A stretch of 64,000 nt of DNA from an uncultured Lachnospiraceae bacterium (GCA_949502235.1 CATBDC010000007.1:58465-122464), one strand, 5' to 3'; shown: positions 34,249-43,655, numbered from the stretch's first letter. Made by a program: numbers and translations. Notes: generated by a model not told the origin, from the letters alone.

Positions 34249-35883
34249 TTAATCATCTTCCTCTGTCTGTATGCTGTAGGTCTGGCGTTTTCTCGCCATT
34301 TCATCGTTTTCCAGATATTCATCATAGGTGGTGATCTTATCGATCAGCTTTCCGCCCGGCACGATCTCCATAATACGGTTTGCGGTGGTCTGTACGATCT
34401 GGTGGTCTCTTGAGGTGAAGAGAATTACGCCCGGAAATTTTGTCATGCCGTTATTTAAGGCAGTGATTGCTTCCATGTCTAAGTGGTTAGTAGGCTCGTC
34501 AAAAATCAGCACATTAGCGCCAGATATCATCATTTTGGACAGCATGCAGCGAACCTTTTCACCTCCGGAGAGAACCCGTACCCTCTTAAGTCCGTCATCG
34601 CCGCCGAAAAGCATGCGGCCTAAGAAACCGCGCACATAGGTGACATCCTTTTCCTCGGAATACTGGGTCAGCCATTCAACGATAGTGCTGTCATTGTCAA
34701 ATTCCGCGCCGTTATCCTGAGGGAAATAGGCCTGGGAGGTGGTGATGCCCCATTTGTAGGTTCCGGTATCCGGCTCTATTTCTCCCGTGAGAATCTGAAA
34801 AAGTGTAGTCTTTGCAAGCTCATTTCCTCCCACAAAGGCAACCTTATCATCGTGGTTTAAGGTAAAGGAAATATGATCCAACACCTTTTCCCCATCGATG
34901 GTTTTGCTTAAACTTTCTACGGTCAGCACCTCATTTCCGATGGCGCGGTCAGGTTTAAAATGAATGTAAGGATATTTCCGGCTGGAGGGCTGAATCTCGT
35001 CTAACTGAATCTTTTCTAAGGCCCGCTTTCTTGAGGTGGCCTGCTTGGATTTGGAAGCGTTGGCGCTGAAGCGGGAGATGAACTCCTGAAGCTCCTTAAT
35101 CTTTTCTTCCTTTTTCTTGTTTGCCTCCTTCATCTGGCGGATTAAAAGCTGGCTGGATTCATACCAGAAGTCATAGTTTCCAGCATAAAGCTTGATCTTT
35201 CCGTAGTCAATATCCGCAATCTGGGTACATACCTTATTTAAGAAATAGCGGTCATGGGATACTACGATGACCGTATTGTTAAAGCCGATTAAAAACTCTT
35301 CAAGCCATGCAATGGCGTCAAGATCCAGGTGGTTTGTAGGCTCATCGAGAAGCAGGATGTCCGGGTTGCCAAAGAGCGCCTGGGCGAGAAGAACTTTGAC
35401 CTTTTCAGGGCCTGCCAAATCCTTCATCAGGCTGTAGTGAAGCTCCGTCTCAATGCCGAGGCCGTTTAGAAGGGAGGCAGCATCAGATTCGGCCTCCCAG
35501 CCGTTCATGGCGGCAAATTCAGCTTCCAGTTCGCTGGCCTTAATGCCGTCCTCGTCCGTAAAATCCTCCTTGGCGTAGATGGCCTCTTTTTCCTTCATAA
35601 TTTCGTAAAGACGCGCATTTCCCAGCATAACTGTATCAAGAACAGGGTATTCGTCATATTTAAAATGATCTTGCTGTAAAAAGGAGAGGCGGCTGCCCGG
35701 GGTAATGATAACCTCCCCGCCCGTAGGCTCAAGCTGGCCGGACAGAATCCGAAGGAAGGTGGATTTGCCCGCGCCGTTAGCGCCGATAAGGCCGTAGCAG
35801 TTTCCTTCTGTAAATTTAATATTCACATCTTCAAAAAGTGCTTTCTTTCCCACACGTAAAGTAATATTGCTTGTACTGATCAT
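34249..35883 (-). CDS. ABC-F family ATPase
   Basis: The 544-residue cytosolic protein has two ABC domains and no membrane helices, as in ABC-F factors acting on the ribosome. The first site has Walker A GANGAGKST (about residues 34-42) and Walker B LLLDEPTNHLD. The interdomain linker, about 240-320, is basic. The second Walker A reads GGNELAKTT, where the usual Gly-Lys is Ala-Lys, while signature LSGGEK and DEPTNHLD are intact. The sequence is closest to the YkpA/YbiT type. It is divergent from the cyclophilin gene. Confidence 0.92.
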   Translation of the reverse strand: MISTSNITLRVGKKALFEDVNIKFTEGNCYGLIGANGAGKSTFLRILSGQLEPTGGEVIITPGSRLSFLQQDHFKYDEYPVLDTVMLGNARLYEIMKEKEAIYAKEDFTDEDGIKASELEAEFAAMNGWEAESDAASLLNGLGIETELHYSLMKDLAGPEKVKVLLAQALFGNPDILLLDEPTNHLDLDAIAWLEEFLIGFNNTVIVVSHDRYFLNKVCTQIADIDYGKIKLYAGNYDFWYESSQLLIRQMKEANKKKEEKIKELQEFISRFSANASKSKQATSRKRALEKIQLDEIQPSSRKYPYIHFKPDRAIGNEVLTVESLSKTIDGEKVLDHISFTLNHDDKVAFVGGNELAKTTLFQILTGEIEPDTGTYKWGITTSQAYFPQDNGAEFDNDSTIVEWLTQYSEEKDVTYVRGFLGRMLFGGDDGLKRVRVLSGGEKVRCMLSKMMISGANVLIFDEPTNHLDMEAITALNNGMTKFPGVILFTSRDHQIVQTTANRIMEIVPGGKLIDKITTYDEYLENDEMARKRQTYSIQTEEDD

Positions 35884-35967
35884 ATTTTAAGACTCCTTTA
35901 AGGTGATTGTTAAATACATGGCTTATATTAGCAAATAAGCTGGGAAAAGGCAAGAGATTCTTTTCCT

Positions 35968-35996
35968 TTGACACCCCTTTTATGTTTCGTTATAAT
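35968..35996 (+). promoter_or_regulatory. Consensus promoter of the cyclophilin gene
   Basis: TTGACA (35968-35973) and TATAAT (35991-35996) match the sigma-A consensus fully, with a 17-base spacer, 38 bases before the start codon. Confidence 0.85.
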
Positions 35997-36034
35997 GATG
36001 TTAATATTTATTACAAGTATGAGGAGGAAATCAT

Positions 36035-36592
36035 ATGAAAAATCCAGTTGCTACAATTTTACTCGATGATGGACGTACCATCACAGTAGAGCTGTATCCT
36101 GATATTGCGCCGAATACGGTCAACAATTTTATACAGCTCGCAAACAGCGGTCGGTACGATGGGCTGACTATACACCGCATTGTGAAGGAATTTGTGCTGC
36201 AGGGGGGCTCCTTTACGGGAGACTGCCGCCAGGAAAATGATGAGTTTTCCATTAAGGGAGAATTTTCAGAAAACGGTTTTGAAAATTCCCTTAAGCATGA
36301 GACGGGAGTGATTTCTATGGCAAGAGGAAACCATTTTGACAGTGCAGCTACCCAGTGGTTTATTATGCACCGCCCGGCAGAGAGGCTGGACGGCAAATAT
36401 GCGGCGTTTGGAAAAGTGACGGAGGGGCAGGAGGTTGTGGAGGAATTAGGCTTCAGGCCGACTGACGAGACTCCGGGGAAGAATAATCCGCCCCTTACGC
36501 CTGTTATAACAGAAAGGATCCGTGTAGAGCTTAATGACTGGAATTACACGGAGCCGGAGCGGATTATACCGGGAGTGCCGTTGTTTTCATAG
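36035..36592 (+). CDS. Cyclophilin-type peptidyl-prolyl cis-trans isomerase
   Basis: The 185-residue protein catalyses proline isomerisation in protein folding. Cyclophilin landmarks are TVNNFIQLANSGRYDGLTIH (residues 29-48), FVLQGGSFTGD and the ISMARGNHFDSAATQWFIMH stretch lining the active site. No signal peptide is visible, so it is cytosolic. It has a consensus promoter and GAGGAGG site. Confidence 0.93.
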   Translation: MKNPVATILLDDGRTITVELYPDIAPNTVNNFIQLANSGRYDGLTIHRIVKEFVLQGGSFTGDCRQENDEFSIKGEFSENGFENSLKHETGVISMARGNHFDSAATQWFIMHRPAERLDGKYAAFGKVTEGQEVVEELGFRPTDETPGKNNPPLTPVITERIRVELNDWNYTEPERIIPGVPLFS

Positions 36593-36622
36593 GTTAATTT
36601 ATTACTTTATCACAGAAAAATA

Positions 36623-36652
36623 TTGACAGAATTCTATAGAAAATATTATGAT
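36623..36652 (+). promoter_or_regulatory. Promoter of the DUF969-DUF979 pair
   Basis: TTGACA (36623-36628) and TATGAT (36647-36652) with an 18-base spacer lie 40 bases before the chosen start of the DUF969 gene. Confidence 0.65.
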
Positions 36653-36691
36653 TATATAGAAATTATAAAAATGATGGAGGAGGAATGGGAT

Positions 36692-37375
36692 ATGGAGTAT
36701 ATCACATTAATAGGAATTGTGGTCGTTATTCTGGGCTTTGCCCTGAAGCTTGACAACATTCTTACGGTTATCGCAGCCGCAATCGTGACTGCACTGGCAG
36801 GAGGAATGGGAGTTAAGGGCCTTCTGGATACACTCGGATCCAGCTTTGTTGCAAACAGGAATATCACCATTTTTATTACGGTTCTGATTGTTACGGGGAC
36901 GCTGGAACGAAGCGGATTGAAGGAGGCTGCCGCAGCGCTTATCGGAAAGGTGAAAAACGCATCGGCAGGCGTAATCGTTTCTGCATACGCAATCATGAGA
37001 GCTGTCTTTGCTGCATTTAATATCAGCTTCGGCGGTGTTGCAGGCTTTGTAAGGCCGCTTATTATGCCTATGTCAACAGCGGCTGTAAAGAACAAATACG
37101 GAGAGATAAATGAGGAGCATGAGGAGCAGATCAAGGGTATGGCATCCAGTGCGGAGAATGTAGGGAACTTCTTCTTCCAGGTACTGTTTGTCGGCGGAAG
37201 CGGCGCTCTCCTTGTACAGGGAACTCTTGCCGGGCTGGGATATGAGGTAGAGCTTGTAGATCTTGCCAAGGCAGAGATTCCGGTGGCAATCGTTGCGCTT
37301 GTTGTGGCAATTGTCTATTATATTGTCCGGGATAAGCGGCTGATGAAGAAATACTATGAATCAGGAAATAAATAG
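36692..37375 (+). CDS. DUF969 family membrane protein
   Basis: The 227-residue protein has about six hydrophobic helices and the DUF969 segment MRAVFAAFNISFGGVAGFVR. The start is ATG at 36692, eight bases after GGAGGAGG; an earlier TTG in frame is in fact the -35 box. DUF969 is always found beside DUF979, here 15 bases downstream, and the two together resemble a split permease. The substrate is unknown. Confidence 0.85.
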   Translation: MEYITLIGIVVVILGFALKLDNILTVIAAAIVTALAGGMGVKGLLDTLGSSFVANRNITIFITVLIVTGTLERSGLKEAAAALIGKVKNASAGVIVSAYAIMRAVFAAFNISFGGVAGFVRPLIMPMSTAAVKNKYGEINEEHEEQIKGMASSAENVGNFFFQVLFVGGSGALLVQGTLAGLGYEVELVDLAKAEIPVAIVALVVAIVYYIVRDKRLMKKYYESGNK

Positions 37376-37390
37376 AGGGGAGGGATACAT

Positions 37391-38335
37391 ATGGCATTTT
37401 TTATGGATGCAGAGGTTACATTAGGAACAAAGATACTTGAAATCATATTTATGCTTACGGGCTTTGTTACTATTTATACAGGAATTAAGAACTTGTTAGA
37501 TGAAAAGAATCCGTCCCGTGTCGGTACTGCGGTATTCTGGGTCATACTGGGTTCCATTATATCTTTTGGAAGATGGCTTCCTACGACAGTTACTGGACTG
37601 CTTATCATCATTATGTGTATTCCTGCCGTCCTTAAGAAGGTGAAGATGGGAAATGTGCAGAAGATAACGGCAGAGGAAACCCAGGCGAATTTTGATAAGA
37701 TCGGAATGAAGGTTTTCCTTCCTGCTTTTGCAATCGGTGTGGGCGCCCTTTTGTTTGCCCTTCTTACGGATCTGGGAGCACTGGTAGGAGTAGGCGCAGG
37801 CGTGCTGGCGGCAGCAATTCTTTTAATGATACTTCTGCCGTCAAATAAGCCAAAGGTAATTTTAAATGATGCAGAGCGGATGATTTCCACGGTAGGACCA
37901 TTAAGTATGCTGTCCATGCTTCTTGCATGTCTTGGCGCAATCTTTACTGCAGCAGGAGTCGGGGAAGTAATTGCCAAGATTGTAGGCGGCATTATCCCGA
38001 AGGGCAATGTAAATGTGGGAATTATCATATATGCTATTGGTATGATGCTGTTTACGGCTATTATGGGTAATGCTTTTGCAGCTATTACGGTTATGACAGT
38101 GGGTATAGGAGCCCCGTTTGTTCTTGCATACGGCACAGATCCTGTTTTAATCGGCATGCTGGCGCTTACATGCGGTTACTGCGGCACGCTTATCACTCCT
38201 ATGGCGGCCAACTTTAATATGGTGCCGGTAGCCCTTCTTGACATGAAGAAGCGCTTTACGGTTATACGCAATCAGTTTGTAATCGCATTGATTATGATTA
38301 CCTTCCAGATTGTTTATATGATTATTTTTAAATAA
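37391..38335 (+). CDS. DUF979 family membrane protein
   Basis: The 314-residue protein has about nine hydrophobic helices and ends with the conserved LTCGYCGTLITPMAANFNMV and a helix. With the adjacent DUF969 protein it probably forms one two-component transporter; no experimental function is known to me. A strong terminator follows. Confidence 0.86.
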   Translation: MAFFMDAEVTLGTKILEIIFMLTGFVTIYTGIKNLLDEKNPSRVGTAVFWVILGSIISFGRWLPTTVTGLLIIIMCIPAVLKKVKMGNVQKITAEETQANFDKIGMKVFLPAFAIGVGALLFALLTDLGALVGVGAGVLAAAILLMILLPSNKPKVILNDAERMISTVGPLSMLSMLLACLGAIFTAAGVGEVIAKIVGGIIPKGNVNVGIIIYAIGMMLFTAIMGNAFAAITVMTVGIGAPFVLAYGTDPVLIGMLALTCGYCGTLITPMAANFNMVPVALLDMKKRFTVIRNQFVIALIMITFQIVYMIIFK

Positions 38336-38368
38336 ATAATAAGTAAATATTAGAGGTTATGTAAGGGG

Positions 38369-38420
38369 GGCTGCCGTGTCACGAATGAAAACCAAAGTGC
38401 GGCAGCCGTCTGTGTTTTTT
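38369..38420 (+). terminator. Terminator after DUF979
   Basis: GGCTGCCG (38369-38376) pairs with CGGCAGCC (38400-38407); inside, GTGTCAC and AAAGTG may extend it. A run of seven T follows shortly after. Confidence 0.8.
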
Positions 38421-38440
38421 TAGAAAGGGGATATGGTATC

Positions 38441-39298
38441 ATGATAAAGGCAACACTGGTGCTTGAAGGCGGTGCTACGAGAGGAGTTTTTACGTCCGGA
38501 GCGCTGGACTATCTGATGGAGAGGGATATCTATTTTTCTCATGTGATCGGAGTGTCTGCAGGCTCATGTAATGGCGTGGACTATGTCTCAAAGCAGATCG
38601 GAAGAACGAGGGACTGCATGATCCATAAGGAGAAGGAGTACAGCTATTATTATGGATTCAGAAAGTTTGTCAGGGAGAAAAGTATTCTGGATATGGATAT
38701 GGTTTTTGACAAGTATCCCAAAGAAATCTTCCCTTTTGATTTTGACACGTATTTTGCATCGGAGATTGAGTGTGAAATTGTGACCACCAACTGTGAGACA
38801 GGGAAAGCAGAGTACATGATGGAAGATAAGGATTCGGAAAGACTTATGAAGCTGTGCAGGGCATCCAGCAGCATGCCTCTTGTATCGCCCATGGTCAATA
38901 TTGATGGGGTGCTTTATCTGGACGGCGGACTTGCGGACTCTGTTCCAATGGGACGTGCCCTTAAAAAGGGAAATAAAAAGATAGTACTGATCCTTACAAG
39001 AAACCCTGGATACCGTAAAAAACCGGTGAAAGGGGTAGTAGCAAGAATGTACCGCAGAGCGTACCGTTCCTATCCGGAGCTTGTAAAGACAACCCTTAGG
39101 AGAAATGCAAAATATAACTGGCAGATGAATCAGGTGGAGCGTTTAGAAAGGGAAGGGAAGATTTTTGTTTTAAGGCCTCTGATTCCTACTGTGTCAAGGC
39201 TTGAGAAGGATTATGACATGCTGATGAATTTTTATGAACATGGATACTGCCTGATGAAGCGGGAATATGACGGGCTTATGAAGTATCTGGAAAGCTAA
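38441..39298 (+). CDS. Patatin-like phospholipase family protein
   Basis: The 285-residue protein has the patatin Ser-Asp dyad. An oxyanion loop GGATRGVFTSG (residues 9-19) is followed by the nucleophile in GVSAGS (about residue 42) and the catalytic Asp in LDGGLADSVP (about 164). It should hydrolyse lipids or acyl esters at the membrane; no signal peptide is visible. The start has GAAAGGGG. YjbQ follows after 48 bases. Confidence 0.92.
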   Translation: MIKATLVLEGGATRGVFTSGALDYLMERDIYFSHVIGVSAGSCNGVDYVSKQIGRTRDCMIHKEKEYSYYYGFRKFVREKSILDMDMVFDKYPKEIFPFDFDTYFASEIECEIVTTNCETGKAEYMMEDKDSERLMKLCRASSSMPLVSPMVNIDGVLYLDGGLADSVPMGRALKKGNKKIVLILTRNPGYRKKPVKGVVARMYRRAYRSYPELVKTTLRRNAKYNWQMNQVERLEREGKIFVLRPLIPTVSRLEKDYDMLMNFYEHGYCLMKREYDGLMKYLES

Positions 39299-39346
39299 GA
39301 AAGAAAAACGCTTACGGAATTGGAAGTAAGTAAAAGGAGGAGAATC

Positions 39347-39751
39347 ATGTATCTGTATGAACATCATATTTCTACAAGGAGCGCCCAGCAGATGTCAAAG
39401 GTGACGAACATGGTGCGGGAGGATATTGATAAGAGCGGGGTAAAGGACGGGATTGTGGTAGTGTTCTCGCCCCATACGACAGCAGGATTTACGATTAATG
39501 AAAATGCGGATCCGGATGTGGTTCATGATATTCTGATGGAGATGGAAGAGGTTTTTCCCACTCATCACGCGAGATACCGCCACGCGGAGGGAAACTCCCA
39601 CGCCCATATAAAGACAAGCTGCTTCGGGCCCTCCCAGACTATGATATTAAGCGGGGGTGAGCTGGTTCTGGGCATCTGGCAGGACTTGTATTTCTGCGAG
39701 TTTGACGGGCCTAGAAACAGGAGATTTTATGTGAAGATTCTGGAAGGATAG
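39347..39751 (+). CDS. YjbQ/UPF0047 family protein (secondary thiamine-phosphate synthase)
   Basis: The 134-residue protein shows the family's metal-site pattern: SPHTTAGFTINENADPDVV, then HHARYRHAEGNSHAHIK and a C-terminal LGIWQDLYFCEFDGPR. Members have weak thiamine-phosphate synthase activity, though the true role is uncertain. The start is ATG at 39347 behind AAAAGGAGGAG; the nine extra codons upstream overlap that site. It is convergent with truA, one base apart. Confidence 0.9.
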   Translation: MYLYEHHISTRSAQQMSKVTNMVREDIDKSGVKDGIVVVFSPHTTAGFTINENADPDVVHDILMEMEEVFPTHHARYRHAEGNSHAHIKTSCFGPSQTMILSGGELVLGIWQDLYFCEFDGPRNRRFYVKILEG

Positions 39752-39752
39752 G

Positions 39753-40487
39753 CTAATACGAAATCTCCTGAAGATAAAGTCCCTTCGGATCGCACGGAGG
39801 GCTCGGCTCTAAAGTGCCGTTGAAGATTCCGGCAATGTCTTCTTTTTTGCGGATCCCCAGTCCAATTTCCAAAAGGGTTCCGATAATGATTCTTGCCATA
39901 TTGTAGAGAAAGTCGTCAGCATCAAGGAGTATCTGCATTTCTTCCGCGCTGCTGTAAATGTCTATGCCGTAGATCTCACGTACAGTTGATTTGGAGCTTT
40001 TGGAATCAGAAAAGTTCTTAAAATCGTGGCTGCCGGTCAGAAGAGCGGCGGCCTCCTGCATGGCTTTTTTATCAGGCCTCTTAAAGCAGTGATAGGTATG
40101 CCTGCGGGTAAATATGCTCGGGACATCAGAAATAGACATACGGTATACGTATGTCTTGGCAGTGGCAGCCAGCTGGGCATGGAAACGTGTGGCTGCTTCG
40201 CGGACAGCCGTGACGGCAATATCCATGGGGAGATAGCGGTTCAGGTAATGCTTCATGTCTGCTGTGTCCATATCGGATTCTGTCTTAAAATTTGCCACCT
40301 GCGCATAGGCGTGGACTCCGGGCTCCGTGCGGCAGCCATAGTGAATTTCGATAGAATCTTCTCCGGTCATCTTCTTAAGCACGTCCAGAATCTTTGCGGA
40401 CACAGTGCCTGTTTCCGAATTACCGGGCCGGGTAAGCCCCTGGTAACGGCTTCCATCATATTCTATAATAAATAAGATATTTCTCAT
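39753..40487 (-). CDS. truA: TruA family tRNA pseudouridine synthase paralogue with Asp-to-Glu at the catalytic position
   Basis: The 244-residue protein aligns along its length with TruA, which makes pseudouridine at tRNA positions 38-40. The motif that normally reads RTDxGVHA is here CRTEPGVHA, so the catalytic Asp is Glu55. The rest (YDGSRYQG, HNxNDF-like SHDFKNFSD, FLYNMARIIIGTLLEIG) is well kept. The enzyme may be inactive, altered, or an RNA-binding relic; a second canonical truA elsewhere in the genome is likely. The start has GAGGAG upstream. Confidence 0.87.
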   Translation of the reverse strand: MRNILFIIEYDGSRYQGLTRPGNSETGTVSAKILDVLKKMTGEDSIEIHYGCRTEPGVHAYAQVANFKTESDMDTADMKHYLNRYLPMDIAVTAVREAATRFHAQLAATAKTYVYRMSISDVPSIFTRRHTYHCFKRPDKKAMQEAAALLTGSHDFKNFSDSKSSKSTVREIYGIDIYSSAEEMQILLDADDFLYNMARIIIGTLLEIGLGIRKKEDIAGIFNGTLEPSPPCDPKGLYLQEISY

Positions 40488-40519
40488 AAAATCACTCCTC
40501 TTATTTTAAACCATTATCA

Positions 40520-40543
40520 GTATACCAAATTTTGTGGTATAAT
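40520..40543 (+). promoter_or_regulatory. Extended -10 promoter overlapping a palindrome, thioesterase gene
   Basis: TATAAT (40538-40543) preceded by TTTTGTGG forms an extended -10. TATACCA (40521-40527) and TGGTATA (40535-40541) are inverted repeats overlapping it, so a repressor site is possible, although the palindrome may be chance. Confidence 0.45.
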
Positions 40544-40594
40544 TCCAGAGTAACATAATGTAAACAGTAACAAACCGAGAGCAGGGAGGATAGA

Positions 40595-41104
40595 ATGGAA
40601 AAAAGAAGAGCAGCAGAATCTGTAGTAGAGACGGTTCATATTGTAAGGCCGAATCATTTGAATTCGGCGGGACGCCTGTTCGGGGGAATCCTTATGCAGT
40701 GGATTGATGAAGTGGCGGCTCTGGCGGCAAAGCGACATACACATAAAAATGTAGTCACGGTTTCCGTGGATAATTTAAGATTTTTAAAGGGAGCCTATCA
40801 GAATGATGTGATTGTGATTGTAGGTCGGGTAACCTACACAGGAAGAACCTCTATGGAGGTAGAGGTGGACAGCTTTGTGGAATCACTGGAGGGGAAAAGA
40901 ACCCATATTAACCATGCTTATTTTACAATGGTTGCCCTGGACGAAGAGGACAAGCCTACGCCCATACCAGGGCTTATCCTTGAGTCAGAAGAGGAAAGAG
41001 GGAAGTGGGAGCGGGCGAAAATGAGAAAATCCGCCCGCCTCACAGAGCTATCTGGCAGTAACCTTCAATTTGAATCTTGCAGCAAGGTTCCTCATAAGCT
41101 GTGA
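40595..41104 (+). CDS. Acyl-CoA thioesterase (hotdog fold)
   Basis: The 169-residue protein has the 4HBT hotdog signature [21 protein letters not shown] (residues 14-34) followed by [15 protein letters not shown], as in YciA/BFIT-type acyl-CoA thioesterases. The last ~20 residues ([20 protein letters not shown]) are encoded within the 3' end of the convergent chemoreceptor gene and do not look like family sequence. The stop may therefore have been lost and replaced by one further on. The start has GGGAGG. Confidence 0.9.
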   Translation: MEKRRAAESVVETVHIVRPNHLNSAGRLFGGILMQWIDEVAALAAKRHTHKNVVTVSVDNLRFLKGAYQNDVIVIVGRVTYTGRTSMEVEVDSFVESLEGKRTHINHAYFTMVALDEEDKPTPIPGLILESEEERGKWERAKMRKSARLTELSGSNLQFESCSKVPHKL

Positions 41105-42748
41105 CTGATTGGATAGTTCCTCGCTTGCAGCCGCACTTTCCTGTGCAGTTGCGGAGTTTGTCTGTACAACACTTGAAATCTGGTCAATCCCCATGGTAAC
41201 TTGTGATATGGCAGACGCCTGATTGCTGCTTGCCTCTGAGATTTGACTGATAATACTGGTCATCTGACTGACGCCGTCTACTGTCTCACGCAGGGACTGG
41301 GCTGTCTCATCAGCAATTTGTGCGCCGTTTTCTACAGATTTCAGTGAATTTTCAATTAACGCGGAGGTATTTTTCGATGCCTCTGCACTTTTGCTTGCCA
41401 GATTACGGACTTCATCAGCTACTACGGCAAATCCCTTTCCGGCAGAGCCTGCGCGGGCAGCCTCAACAGCAGCGTTAAGAGCCAGAATATTTGTCTGGAA
41501 TGCAATGTCCTCAATGGTTTTAATGATTTTGCCGATTTCACTGGAGCTTTTGCTTATTTCATTCATTGCCTGTATCATATCCTGCATTTTCTGATTGCTC
41601 ACATTCATCTCATTACTTACAGAGGCAGCCATTGCATTTGCCTTCTGCGCACTTTCAGCATTCTGATTTACTCTGTCAGAGATTTCATTAATCGTAGCGG
41701 CTAATTCTTCAACGGAGCTTGCCTGCTCGGCGGCACCCTGGGAGAGGGCCTGTGCGCCGCTTGACACCTGTTCAGAGCCATTGGCAACCTGTGCGCTGCT
41801 GTCACTTATCTGAAGCAGAGTGTCATTGAGCTTTGCCGCAATAGAACGGAAGGAAACGAGCAGAGGGTAAAAGCCTCCGGTGTACTCCTCCTCACAGACA
41901 GAATCAACAGTAAAATCGCCGGCGGCCATTTTTGCAAGGAATTTATTCTCATCATCAATGATTACCTGAAGCTTGCATACAAGCTTACGCATCTGCTCGG
42001 AGAGGACTCCAAGCTCGTCCCTGGAAGTATAGGAAATCTCAATATCCAGATCTCCCTGCGCCATTTTCTTAGCCGCATTTTCAATTTCCGAGATGGGAAG
42101 CTTAATCAGCCTTATAATAACAAATGAGAAAAAGACTCCCACCAGAATGATTGCAACGATGATTGCGCTTAAAATAAGGGTCGCCTTTTTGTAAAGGGAA
42201 GCACTTTCGGCAGTTTCTTCTGTACTGCCCTCTGTATTGTAGGTGATGATATCATTGAAGGCACCGTTCAGGGAATTATAAAGCTCTACGCACTCACCCT
42301 CCAGGATAGCCCGGGCTTTCTCTGTCTGTCCCTGTTTTGCAAGTGAGATTAATTCTTCGTCTGCCTGACTGTACTGTGACCAGAAATTTAAGGCGGAATC
42401 GTAAAATCCTCTTTCTTCTTCGTCAATCATGTCTTCATATTTTGCCAGAAGAGCATTCATCTCTTCCTTTTCTTTTTCAAGATACTGGAGGCTGGAAGCT
42501 TCTACCTCATCGGAAATGGCGGTAAGATAGCCCAGTTCGTTAAGCCGGATATTGGAAAGTGTAGCTGCCATGTCTCTTCCGGTATCGACACTTGGAAGCC
42601 AGCCCGTTGAAATATCGCTTGTCTTTTCATTTAACCTTCCCATTAAACTAAATGACATTCCCCCGATAATGAGCATGCCAAGAAGCGCAACGCCAATAAG
42701 AATGTAGAGCTTTAACCGGATTCTTAAATTACGTATGTAGTGTATCAT
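41048..42748 (-). CDS. Methyl-accepting chemotaxis protein
   Basis: The 566-residue receptor has an N-terminal membrane helix (about 12-32), a periplasmic or extracellular four-helix-bundle sensor, a second helix (about 190-212), a HAMP domain and a long cytoplasmic coiled coil. The signalling hairpin [20 protein letters not shown] is intact. It would modulate CheA activity; no che genes lie in the window. Its 3' end overlaps the thioesterase gene by 57 bases on opposite strands. Confidence 0.94.
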   Translation of the reverse strand: MIHYIRNLRIRLKLYILIGVALLGMLIIGGMSFSLMGRLNEKTSDISTGWLPSVDTGRDMAATLSNIRLNELGYLTAISDEVEASSLQYLEKEKEEMNALLAKYEDMIDEEERGFYDSALNFWSQYSQADEELISLAKQGQTEKARAILEGECVELYNSLNGAFNDIITYNTEGSTEETAESASLYKKATLILSAIIVAIILVGVFFSFVIIRLIKLPISEIENAAKKMAQGDLDIEISYTSRDELGVLSEQMRKLVCKLQVIIDDENKFLAKMAAGDFTVDSVCEEEYTGGFYPLLVSFRSIAAKLNDTLLQISDSSAQVANGSEQVSSGAQALSQGAAEQASSVEELAATINEISDRVNQNAESAQKANAMAASVSNEMNVSNQKMQDMIQAMNEISKSSSEIGKIIKTIEDIAFQTNILALNAAVEAARAGSAGKGFAVVADEVRNLASKSAEASKNTSALIENSLKSVENGAQIADETAQSLRETVDGVSQMTSIISQISEASSNQASAISQVTMGIDQISSVVQTNSATAQESAAASEELSNQSQLMRNLAARFKLKVTAR

Positions 42749-42836
42749 GTTACTTGTCTCCTTTTATATGTTTTTTGCAAAATTATAATAATATATCGAC
42801 TTTTTATGACAGTTTGATAATAGGTAGAAGAATAAT

Positions 42837-42864
42837 TTAAAAAGACGGGAAGTGTTCCCGTCTT
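42837..42864 (-). terminator. Terminator of the two-gene unit 43541-42863
   Basis: Read on the minus strand, AAGACGGGAA pairs perfectly with TTCCCGTCTT around a three-base loop and is followed by TTT. It begins at the stop codon of the downstream gene. Confidence 0.85.
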
Positions 42865-43141
42865 ATTTGCGCCTTGCATAGGCCATGACCATATTTACCA
42901 TATTTTCGATCTGTTCCTGCTCTTCTTTGGATTTTCCTTCCTTTAAAATCGAAATGACCATGGTCATTTCATCAGGAGTAAAGCGGATGCCATTTTTCTG
43001 GGCCCCGGTAATTAAGGACATCATAATGGGCGCAAGTGATTTTCCGCTTTTTCCTTCGGTCCTTTTTGCCGCGTTTTTAATAAGCTCCAACTTGAGCGGA
43101 TCCATATCCTTCATAGAGGGGTGGTTCAGCCATTCATTCAT
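42863..43141 (-). CDS. Uncharacterised small protein, second gene of a coupled pair
   Basis: The 92-residue protein is helical and charged, with no membrane segment: it begins MNEWLNHPSMKDMDPLKLEL and contains repeated Met and Lys. I do not recognise the family. The start overlaps the stop of the upstream gene by eight bases, with AAAGGAGA inside that gene, so the two are translated together and probably act together. Confidence 0.75.
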   Translation of the reverse strand: MNEWLNHPSMKDMDPLKLELIKNAAKRTEGKSGKSLAPIMMSLITGAQKNGIRFTPDEMTMVISILKEGKSKEEQEQIENMVNMVMAYARRK

Positions 43142-43541
43142 CTATACTGTCTCCTTTCTCATTATATTCCTGCCGGTCTGCCTCCGGCATCTGAAACATA
43201 TCGCCGAACATGCCGCTGAACATATCTGACATATCCGGCATATCTGACTGGCCTTTTGTCATTTCCATCATATTCATCATCATCTCCATTTGTTCCATCA
43301 TTTCTTTTTCTTCTGGTCCCATATAGTCCTTAAGAGTGTCAAATAATTTCGAGGAATCAGGATTTCCGAAGCCGTGAAAGTGTTCGAGTGTGTAGCGCAG
43401 CTCCGAAAATTTGATATAAATGCCCAGTGTACGCTGGATGGATGAGGGAGTGTATGGAAGCATCAGCTTTAAGGTGTATAGATGGGAGGGTGTAGTAAGA
43501 TTGTCAAAGGGGGTCATTGGTCTTGGCGGTTTATGTTCCAT
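43134..43541 (-). CDS. Uncharacterised Met-rich protein, first gene of a coupled pair
   Basis: The 135-residue protein begins MEHKPPRPMTPFDNLTTPSH; its C-terminal half is extremely Met-rich, with runs such as EQMEMMMNMMEMTKG and DMSDMFSGMFGDMF. That composition recalls signal-recognition-type or metal-binding methionine clusters, but no domain is recognised. The start is ATG at 43541 with AAGGAG six bases upstream; the longer open frame lacks a site. It is coupled to the gene ending at 42863. Confidence 0.75.
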   Translation of the reverse strand: MEHKPPRPMTPFDNLTTPSHLYTLKLMLPYTPSSIQRTLGIYIKFSELRYTLEHFHGFGNPDSSKLFDTLKDYMGPEEKEMMEQMEMMMNMMEMTKGQSDMPDMSDMFSGMFGDMFQMPEADRQEYNEKGDSIDE

Positions 43542-43655
43542 AAGTACTCCTTGGAGATTCCTCATATTAACGTTGTAAATATATATGAAAGAGGAATGGA
43601 AATTATGAGAAATGTTCATACTTTAATTATGTAAGAAGTAGAAGGGAGATATAAA

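Noticed and set aside
36623..36691. TTG start for the DUF969 gene at 36623
   Set aside because: That TTG is the -35 box of a good promoter; the ATG at 36692 has the ribosome binding site.
38650..38898. Minus-strand frame inside the patatin gene
   Set aside because: Antisense shadow without ribosome binding site.
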